Source: a virus. From it: a stretch of 37,333 nucleotides of DNA. The notes below the pieces were generated by a model that was not told the DNA's origin, ran no database searches, and saw only the letters and a program-made list of their open reading frames with translations. How positions within the stretch are numbered: the first letter of the stretch is position 1; the number at the start of each line of letters is the position of its first letter. Position numbers and translations under genes: made by a program. The stretch lies in IMG/VR virus record IMGVR_UViG_3300037069_000811, positions 1-37,333 of that record, one strand, 5' to 3'. Below are positions 21,055 to 27,900 of this stretch, in pieces.

Positions 21055-21284
21055 GGGAACTATTCGCAAGCTTTGATGGCGGCGTTCAACTCTGCTTCCC
21101 GCTGGATACGCATGAGCCGCCCCTCGACCAGCAGCCGCACCCTTTCAAAGAGGGATGGCGCTGCTCTAAGTGCGGCGTCAGTGTCCGGGTAGATTGGCTC
21201 GGAACCGACCGCTGGGTTACAGTGGACGGGAACGGGGATGTCCACAGTAGCGGGAACGCGGTCTGCGGTGGCGCACCCCGCTAG
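21051..21284 (+). CDS. Cysteine-pair protein antisense to o-spanin gene
   Basis: 77 residues, MRELFASFDGGVQLCFPLDT start, ATGA overlap with the upstream gene. Contains WRCSKCGVSV, a plausible zinc knuckle, and a WVTVDGNGDV turn. Nearly the whole frame is antisense to the o-spanin gene (21060-21326). Operon position and the CxxC argue for a real gene; the strong lipobox on the other strand argues that at least the o-spanin is real. I consider both possible. Confidence 0.5.
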   Translation: MRELFASFDGGVQLCFPLDTHEPPLDQQPHPFKEGWRCSKCGVSVRVDWLGTDRWVTVDGNGDVHSSGNAVCGGAPR

Positions 21285-21326
21285 TGCGAGAGCGATTGCA
21301 AGATAAGCTGGTCGGCGGATTGACAT
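21060..21326 (-). CDS. Rz1-like outer-membrane spanin lipoprotein
   Basis: 88 residues. Signal peptide MSIRRPAYLAIALALAGC with a lipobox LALAGC; Cys18 would be lipidated. Then a Pro/Val-rich stretch and a helical YPDTDAALRAAPSLFERVRL and GRLMRIQREAELNAAIKACE typical of small phage spanins. It joins the inner-membrane partner upstream to fuse the membranes at the end of lysis. CAGGAG precedes the ATG. It overlaps the i-spanin end by 46 bases and the plus-strand gene at 21051 almost entirely. Confidence 0.8.
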   Translation of the reverse strand: MSIRRPAYLAIALALAGCATADRVPATVDIPVPVHCNPAVGSEPIYPDTDAALRAAPSLFERVRLLVEGRLMRIQREAELNAAIKACE

Positions 21327-21646
21327 TGGTCAACTCCTGGTTTCGCGGCCCTAAGGGACGCTAGTTCCTTCTCCATGGCATTCCTGCCCAAATAAGCGTG
21401 CTGGAGGGCCTTCGCCGCAGCAGCCTGTGTCCGCCTGCCTTCGGCGGCTACCGCCTCTGTAGCGGCATTCTGGCGGCCTATGTCCGCACCCAAGGTTTTG
21501 ATCTCAGCCGTATCCGCCGCGATCACGCGCTTGTCATGGCTGACTTCCAAGCGAAGCCCCTCGACATAGATCACGCCAGCGAGCACCAGCCCGCCGACCA
21601 TGAAGGCTCCCGCGTGCGACAGGAACAGCTTGAGGATCAGCCCCAC
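21281..21646 (-). CDS. Rz-like inner-membrane spanin
   Basis: 121 residues from a GTG at 21646. N-terminal membrane helix (residues about 5-28, LFLSHAGAFMVGGLVLAGVI) followed by a periplasmic coiled coil (KRVIAADTAEIKTLGADIGR and RRTQAAAAKALQHAYLGRN). That is the i-spanin plan. Partner of the lipoprotein downstream. Its start lies inside the end of the 43-residue membrane mini-gene. Confidence 0.8.
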   Translation of the reverse strand: MGLILKLFLSHAGAFMVGGLVLAGVIYVEGLRLEVSHDKRVIAADTAEIKTLGADIGRQNAATEAVAAEGRRTQAAAAKALQHAYLGRNAMEKELASLRAAKPGVDQCQSADQLILQSLSH

Positions 21647-21768
21647 GGTCCACCCCAGTTCGGGCCCTGGACCATGCGCTTGTAGAGGACGTAGGTCCCT
21701 GCCACAGGGATAGCGACCCCAAGAACAATGGCGGCCAGGATCAGGCCAATGGCCAAGGGAACTGTCAT
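21637..21768 (-). CDS. 43-residue membrane mini-protein in lysis cassette
   Basis: MTVPLAIGLILAAIVLGVAI then PVAGTYVLYKRMVQGPNWGG and PWG. One transmembrane helix (residues 4-27) and a short basic tail. Its ATG overlaps the endolysin stop (ATGA) and its end overlaps the i-spanin start, so it is embedded in the cassette. Possible second holin, antiholin or pinholin-type partner; a single helix alone does not decide. Confidence 0.7.
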   Translation of the reverse strand: MTVPLAIGLILAAIVLGVAIPVAGTYVLYKRMVQGPNWGGPWG

Positions 21769-22529
21769 TGTGAAGCCATCTTGTGCTGCTGGTTAGAGAT
21801 GAAGAGGCCGATGGCCGAGCACACTATCACAACCCCCGTCAGGATCACGGCCGCGTGCTTGAATATATCCGCCTCGCTAATGTGCGGGGCGACTATGCCC
21901 TGGACCTGAGAAGCCCCAGCCCCGACCGCCGCCACCCCCGCGCTGGCCTTTGCGACAAGGCTGTTCAACGCCAGAGGGTGAGCCGCGAGCTTGGGCGGTG
22001 TGGAGATGGCGCGGACGTAGCCCGAGCTTTGCTGGGGGCCGGCCACTGGGGCTGAAACATCCACGTCGCCCGAGTTCCACAGGGCGATCTCCGCAAGCCG
22101 CCGGTTCTTGAGCCCCTTGATCTCGACCAGGGCACCGTTTACACGCCCGTGATCGAAGCGCAGCATCTGCGCCGGCACGTCGCCAAGGTTGCGATTGTTG
22201 ATGTCTTTGAAGATCGCCCAGTCGCCAACCCCGAGGTTGAACACGAAGGAAATCAGGGCGGCATACTCCGGGTCATTCAGGAAGGTGATACCGAAGGGCG
22301 TGCAAACAGACGCGAGCCGCCTGCCCGCTTCGCCAAGATCGTCCACAAGCCAGTTGTCAGCTTGGGCTTCCGTGACGGCCGGGCCGCCTGGGATCACGCC
22401 TTCGCCAGTGTGGCCGTAACCACAGGTCCACACGCCACCATCATCCTGATAGGGGGTTAGGACGCAGCCTTCAACTTTGCGGAGGAACTGTGCTGCTAGT
22501 GCTGGTATTGGCCTTGGCGCGACGGGCAT
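21765..22529 (-). CDS. GH24 endolysin with C-terminal membrane helix
   Basis: 254 residues from an ATG preceded by AGAAGGAGAAGGAAC. An upstream in-frame ATG (22646) lies in the holin gene with no ribosome binding site and is rejected. GH24 (T4-lysozyme-type) muramidase: the catalytic triad pattern E-x8-D-x5-T is met by E20, D29 and T35 in EGCVLTPYQDD and GGVWTCGYGH. The C-terminal 75 residues are Ala/Val-rich, ending in a membrane helix HAAVILTGVVIVCSAIGLFI and a short tail. Membrane-anchored or SAR-like behaviour is likely. A GTTTACAC site (22546) sits 9 bases upstream of the ribosome binding site. Confidence 0.88.
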   Translation of the reverse strand: MPVAPRPIPALAAQFLRKVEGCVLTPYQDDGGVWTCGYGHTGEGVIPGGPAVTEAQADNWLVDDLGEAGRRLASVCTPFGITFLNDPEYAALISFVFNLGVGDWAIFKDINNRNLGDVPAQMLRFDHGRVNGALVEIKGLKNRRLAEIALWNSGDVDVSAPVAGPQQSSGYVRAISTPPKLAAHPLALNSLVAKASAGVAAVGAGASQVQGIVAPHISEADIFKHAAVILTGVVIVCSAIGLFISNQQHKMASQ

Positions 22530-22716
22530 TGTTCCTTCTCCTTCTGTGTAAACGCACTCTACTACGGATGGCCCAATTCTCCCAAATGGAGATGGCATAG
22601 AAGATGATCGCGCCCAGGGCTGCGACGGGCGGAAGCCAGCCGGCAAGGGTAGCGACGATGGTCCCTACGCCTACCGCCGAAGCCATGTGAGTGACAATGG
22701 CGGGGCGCAGGGACAC
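22471..22716 (-). CDS. Holin
   Basis: 81 residues from a GTG at 22716 with AAGAACGAACGG upstream; other starts (TTG 22767, ATG 22683) are less likely. Two hydrophobic segments, VTHMASAVGVGTIVATLAGW and PPVAALGAIIFYAISIWEN, then a very basic tail RSRVRLHRRRRNNARRAKAN. The pattern AGWLPPVAALGAIIFYAISIWE is typical of podovirus holins. It forms the membrane lesion that triggers lysis. It overlaps the endolysin by 59 bases. Confidence 0.8.
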   Translation of the reverse strand: MSLRPAIVTHMASAVGVGTIVATLAGWLPPVAALGAIIFYAISIWENWAIRSRVRLHRRRRNNARRAKANTSTSSTVPPQS

Positions 22717-22729
22717 GGCCGTTCGTTCT

Positions 22730-22867
22730 TTAGATACGGAAGACCACACCAACGAGATTACCTGCAACCGCCGCAGCGATTACGGCGCTCTTTGGGTGAG
22801 CCGCGAGGAAAGCCGCCGCCCTCTGAGCGAGGGACGACTTGGGGGCCGAGGGGAGGGGTGACGCCAT
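22730..22867 (-). CDS. 45-residue membrane mini-protein before holin
   Basis: MASPLPSAPKSSLAQRAAAF start with GGAACCTC upstream, then LAAHPKSAVIAAAVAGNLVG and VVFRI. One weak membrane helix in the second half. First gene of the lysis cassette. Candidate antiholin by position; not recognised as a family. Confidence 0.65.
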   Translation of the reverse strand: MASPLPSAPKSSLAQRAAAFLAAHPKSAVIAAAVAGNLVGVVFRI

Positions 22868-22898
22868 CTTAGAGGTTCCTTTTAGTTGCAACCTGAAA

Positions 22899-22927
22899 GG
22901 TATAGCGTGCAAACTATCCGATGTCTA
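22899..22927 (-). promoter_or_regulatory. Candidate leftward lysis promoter
   Basis: Read leftward: TAGACA (22927-22922), a 17-base spacer, TATACC (22904-22899) embedded in GCTATACC, close to the alphaproteobacterial GCTANAWC box. It lies directly upstream of the lysis cassette. The spacer contains a GTTTGCAC site (22907-22914), so a factor binding it would affect polymerase access. Confidence 0.45.
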
Positions 22928-23605
22928 TAGGCTGCCGTAGAGAGAGACCACGCTTCCGTCAACAAACGAGCCGGCTCCGAGGAACAACAGGATCGACGTG
23001 ATCGCGGCTGTGCTGCGCCAAATGCCGCTTTGGGCCATGATCCGGTTGGACGGCGACGTGGCGGCCCAAGCATCTCCACCCAGGGAAACCGCGTTCTTGT
23101 GGAATGTCGTTCCCCGGTAATCGAAGATTTTCATTTCACCGCCGCCAGCCCGCCCGGCCGTAGCTGTAGAGCCGGGGAGATTGAGAACGGAGATTGACGT
23201 TATCCCGATGTTCTCGGTATTGGATACTGACGTTCCCGATACGGCCATCTGCTCCAGGTCGTAGTTAGCGCCCGTGTCTCCGTTGAACTGAACGCCTGTC
23301 CCGGTCTCAGTGACGGCGGCGGTCACGCGCCCACGCACCCTCAGGACCAGATCGCGATAGGTGCCAGGGATGGAGCCGAAGGCGACGGTGGCTTGGGAGC
23401 CCGACGTGACAACCTCTGTGATTAGGGTCAGAGCCCCGGCGCTCCCGCCGTTAACCTGAGACCATGCCGATCCGGTCCAGATGAACGTATTGGTCGTATC
23501 CGTCTCATAGTAGAAGGCGGCGAGCGATCCGACCGGCGGGGTGGCCGGCCGTGCGGCGTGTGTTCCAACGCCTAGGTAATCATTGAGAAGTGTAGAGTTT
23601 GCCAT
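22925..23605 (-). CDS. Tail fibre or appendage protein, 226 residues
   Basis: MANSTLLNDYLGVGTHAARP start. N-terminal segment ends in AAFYYETDTTNTFIWTGSAW, a short repeat-type beta unit found at the start of many phage tail-fibre and appendage proteins; the rest is Gly/Thr/Ser-rich beta sequence with RDLVLRVRGRVTAAV. Probably the receptor-facing part of the tail. Last gene of the structural operon. Confidence 0.75.
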   Translation of the reverse strand: MANSTLLNDYLGVGTHAARPATPPVGSLAAFYYETDTTNTFIWTGSAWSQVNGGSAGALTLITEVVTSGSQATVAFGSIPGTYRDLVLRVRGRVTAAVTETGTGVQFNGDTGANYDLEQMAVSGTSVSNTENIGITSISVLNLPGSTATAGRAGGGEMKIFDYRGTTFHKNAVSLGGDAWAATSPSNRIMAQSGIWRSTAAITSILLFLGAGSFVDGSVVSLYGSL

Positions 23606-23617
23606 ACAACCGATCCT

Positions 23618-24661
23618 TTAGATTTCCGTAACTGTAAGGGTGGCATTGTTCGGAGCGAGACTGTTGCCCCCCTGCAAGTTTGTTTCCTGCACGTCAAACC
23701 AATAGGTTGTCCCCGGGGTCAAGCCGGTGACAAGCCCGGTCATACTACAGGGGGCGAACAGAAGTCCAGACGCCATGGCTCCAGTGACCGTGTAAACGCA
23801 GAACCCGCCGATCCGCGTCCCTGCCTGAGCCGCCCCGGCCACGGGAGCCGTCCCGGTTCCGTAGGCGATGATAACTGCAATCGTGTCGCTGACCGCAGAG
23901 GCAGTCCCGGCGTTGTGGAAGAACCCGCTGAACGTCGCCAACAGGTTCCCGGACTTTCGCGGGGTCGCCGCCAGCCCGATCCCGAGCATGTTATAGGTGC
24001 CCGATGCCAGCGATGGCTTGGGGTAAGTCGTCTGAGCCGACGTGACGGCAACCGGGGAAACGGCCGTGACGACACCCGACGCGCTGGTAATGAGATCGCC
24101 CGCGCCGTAGTTGTCCAGCGTCAGGCCCCCGGCCGAACTGATTTGGACCAGTTCGGTGAACGTCCCGCCAACATTGTTCCGGGTCCCAAAGGATATATGT
24201 GCCCCCGATGCCCCGAAAATCTGTAGTTGGTTGGCGGCAATACCAATGCCGTAGCGATTAGTTCCATCATCATAGACGTGAAGCACGTCAGTTGAGACAT
24301 GCTGGCCAAGGGATAGTTGAGCAATCGAGGTTGAGGTTGTGTTGATCCCGACGTTGCCGCCAGCGGTCACGGTGATTACTGAACTGTCGGCCGGGTTTCC
24401 AGAACCGTTCCCTACGTATGTGTGCCCGGTCGCCAGGGACAGTCGCGTGAGGCTTAGGGTTCCTGTCGTAATGCGGCTGGCGTCTATCGTCCCGACGCTC
24501 ACCCACGCCGAAGATGCTGGGTTCCACAGGGAGAAAGACCCTGTGTCGGTAGCGGCGAAGACCTGGAGAAGGTCGGCCGGCCCCGATGGCGTGGCGGGAA
24601 TGTTAGCCGCCAAGTCCAGGGTGACTTGGTAGGTCGGGAAGACCTTGACTACGGCGGTCAT
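23618..24661 (-). CDS. Tail fibre protein, 347 residues
   Basis: MTAVVKVFPTYQVTLDLAAN start. Low-charge, Gly/Ser/Thr-rich beta sequence with VTAGGNVGINTTST and DNYGAGDLITSASG, motifs typical of phage fibre shafts. C-terminal domain with YWFDVQETNLQGG could be the receptor-binding head. GTGTAAAC at 23790 (Val-Tyr-Thr). No enzymatic motif seen. Confidence 0.75.
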   Translation of the reverse strand: MTAVVKVFPTYQVTLDLAANIPATPSGPADLLQVFAATDTGSFSLWNPASSAWVSVGTIDASRITTGTLSLTRLSLATGHTYVGNGSGNPADSSVITVTAGGNVGINTTSTSIAQLSLGQHVSTDVLHVYDDGTNRYGIGIAANQLQIFGASGAHISFGTRNNVGGTFTELVQISSAGGLTLDNYGAGDLITSASGVVTAVSPVAVTSAQTTYPKPSLASGTYNMLGIGLAATPRKSGNLLATFSGFFHNAGTASAVSDTIAVIIAYGTGTAPVAGAAQAGTRIGGFCVYTVTGAMASGLLFAPCSMTGLVTGLTPGTTYWFDVQETNLQGGNSLAPNNATLTVTEI

Positions 24662-24939
24662 AGCGCCACCAACATAACGGCCCCGTCAGAATTGGCAACT
24701 ATAGCTGGGCCCGGCTTGTCGCCGTTGACCAGGGGGGCGTAAATCTTCGGGGTGACAACCATGCTCGCGGCGACCACTTGGGCCACGGCGTTTGTGAACT
24801 GTTGGCTGGCGACCCCCATGTTCGCTAGGTCCGCGAGGGTAAGCTCTTGGACATCCCCGCGCCCGGCTCCCGCCTTGCGCCCCAGGATCACCGCCCCTTG
24901 GCTTGCGGGCGACCGGATGCCTCGGAACCTATTGGCCAT
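24658..24939 (-). CDS. Small tail-associated protein, 93 residues
   Basis: MANRFRGIRSPASQGAVILG start; ATGA overlap with the fibre gene. Central helical DVQELTLADLANMGVASQQF and hydrophobic C-terminus. Lies between the 1856-residue virion protein and the fibres, so a structural adaptor role is likely but inferred. Confidence 0.68.
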   Translation of the reverse strand: MANRFRGIRSPASQGAVILGRKAGAGRGDVQELTLADLANMGVASQQFTNAVAQVVAASMVVTPKIYAPLVNGDKPGPAIVANSDGAVMLVAL

Positions 24940-27900
24940 TGATCTGCTCGCGCGGCTTCTCGCCTAGCACCTGGGCCGTGTAAACAAGCCCTTGGTTGGC
25001 GCTTGCGATCATCTGCCGGTAGGCTTCTTCGGTCAACTGACGCTTCTGGTCCACGTCTATTTGCTTGTTGTGGTCCAGCCCAATGATGACCGAACGCTGG
25101 TAAGTGATGGCCTTGGCGATGCTCATTAGGTAGCCCACGCTCGACTGCATCTTGGGGTCGTCCAGCTTCTTGTAGTATGCCGCGTAGTCGCCGTCGTAGC
25201 CCGTAGTCCGCGCGTGCTTCAGGAGAGACCCGGCGTCCGAATGCGCCTGCTCGATCTTGTCCATGTCGGTATAGAAGTCATCGAGGGGGCGCTGGAAATC
25301 CCGGTGCCGGACCAGGAACCCGTTGATGAAGATATTGTCCGCAAGGTCGGACGGCGGCCCCGGCTTCTGAAGCACGGCGTCAACGGCCTTCAACGCATCC
25401 GTGCCCAAGGTCCCGGTCCACCCGTCGATAATGTGATCTATCTGGATAGGGCTCATTCGCCAGCCCAAGCCGTAGTCCATCGCTTTCGCAAGCGCCTTGG
25501 CGGGCTCGGAAGTGTATTCCGTGAACTGCATGTCCGGGCTCAGTTTCTCCAGGCTCCCGGCAATCAGCGGCCTGCCCGTGGTCAGGTTCTTGTTCGTCAT
25601 TACCTCAAGGGGCGACTGGATAAGCGGGGGGAGCACGGCGGGGATGTAGGTATTGAGGAAGTCGGTAAGGGCCCCCTCCATGTTGTGCGGGTCTTCGGAG
25701 ACCATGGCGTCCAGCGCGCGCACGGTCAGGCCACCGAACAACCACCCGAAGTTGGCGGGCAGGCGCAGCTTCAGCCGATAGCCTGCAACCTCGGGGAAGA
25801 TCATAGCATTGTCCTTCTCCCAACGGTCGATGTTCGCATACTGGCGCTCGGCGGGCAGGTATTTGTCCTGCAAACGATTGATCGCGTAAAGGGCAATAGC
25901 GGGCAACTGGATGGTGGAGATTGCATAGGCCAGCGTGGATGCTACAGCAACCGAGCGACCGCGCCCCTGATCCTCAAAGGCTTCCCAGCTTTGCTTCATC
26001 CCCAGGAAGTGAGGCCGCCAGAACGGGATGTCCTGCGCCATGTTATTAGCGATCTGTGAGGCCGCCTGCTCTGCGTAATCAATCCCCGCCTTGCGCGATG
26101 TCATCGCCGCCTTAACATCGGTCATGCCAAGCTTCTTGGCGTGGATGAAGATGCCCACGCGGTTAGCAGCATCCAGCTTGGAACTGATTGTGTGGGCAAG
26201 CTCGACGGGGGAACTGAACGTGTTCCACAGCCGGTTCCATGTATTCGTCTCGTTGAAAATCTTGTCCGCATCAGTCTTAAAGAACTGCTTGTCCATATCC
26301 GTCAGCGCCGCACCGAAGCCGCCGTTGGCCATTACTTTTTGGAACAGCGCATCCTGGCCCAGGACGTGAGGCATTCCACGCAGCAGAGTAAGGATCGGGG
26401 GCGGGTGCGTCGGGTCCGCCACGAACTCATTGAACTGGTGCCAGAGGGTCATCCTGCTTGGGAAGGTTGGATTGATAACGATGCCCGAGCGATCAAGTTT
26501 AGATATGAACTGCACTACCTTAGAGACCGGATCAACAGCCAAAGGACTTGAGGCGTCCTTTATCATGCGGGCCAGATGCTCGTCCGCCACCGACCAACTC
26601 TCTGCCTTCCCATCCCGCATGTATAGGAACTCGTTCTTCCCCATGTTGGCTTCCTGGCGCATGGCGATGATCGGCCCGTAAGCCTCGCGCGCCTTCTCCA
26701 GCGCCTCTTCATCCCACCCCGGCTCTTCTCCTTCTTCCCCCTCTTCCATCCCCTCGGGCTTGCCGAAGCCATACGCCTTCAGGGCCTGGGTGATCTGGTC
26801 GTCATTGGGATCGACGGCGGTCCCGGTGCGCTTCAGGTCCATGGCGGCGGCCAAGCTCGGGTCGGCTTCGGCCTTGTCAAGGAGGAACCGGATGGCCATA
26901 TTGCGATCCGCGATCTTCACCCCAATGCCCATGTTGTCGATACGGGCCATCAATGGGTTGGTGATCTTCCCATCGTCGCCCTCAAATCGCTTCAGCGGAT
27001 CATAGACCCCGCCATCCTTGCCGGTCCCGATGTTCGCAGCCTTGCCGCCGATCATCCTGCGGAAGGAGACGTAGGTATCGCTCACGTCGCGCATGGCCTG
27101 GATTTGGGTTGCTGAGTGGGTCCCGGCCGCCTTGAGGTAGTCAAGGAAGTGGTCGTTCATGGCGTTGAAGCGGTCAGTCCCGCGCTGATACTTGGCCGCG
27201 AAGCTATCCCGGCCGATCATCTCTGCGGCTGCAAAGGGGTTGATGCCGGTTTCCCTGGGCGTAGCCAGCTTCATTCGGTATTGGGCTTGCCTCAGCGCCG
27301 CGCTTGCCGTTTCATTGGCCGCATCCGAGGCGGCCTTGACCTGGACGTAGGCGTCCGACTGTCGGATGGCCTCTGCCTTCTCCGGGTCCTTCAGCGCGGC
27401 GGCCTTCTTCTCCAGCTTCGCCAGGGCACGGCCGGCGGCCTGGGCTTGGGCTTTCGCCGCATCGGAGGCGATCTTGGCTTGCTTGGCATTGTCGATCTTG
27501 ACCTTGCCCTCGGGGCCAACCATCTCCAGGGCCGCCCCGCGCTTGGCCATGAGATAGGCAACGAAGCCCTGCGGGGTTCCGCCATCCTCGACCACGGCTT
27601 TCATGGCCTGGACGAATGTGTCGTTTTCGCTCCCCTCAATGGGGGCAACCTCCGTGCCTTTCGCGAAGCCCGAAGGGTCCAACCCGCCGAACTTTAGCAT
27701 GTAAGACGTGCGCGTGTCCGAAGCATATCTCTCGCGCATGATGTCTTCGATCCCGGTATTGTGGATGCGCTCATACTTCTTGGCCTTAATGAGCGAGTTA
27801 TCCAGGGCCCGGCCGGGAGTAAGCGCGGAGAAATACTGGTCAATGACCCGCTCCAATACGTTGCCCTTGGGCGCGGTATTCTCGCCAACATTCGAGAGGA

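Noticed and set aside
22925-24661. Diversity-generating retroelement acting on tail fibres
   Set aside because: No reverse transcriptase and no template/variable repeat pair seen near the fibre genes.
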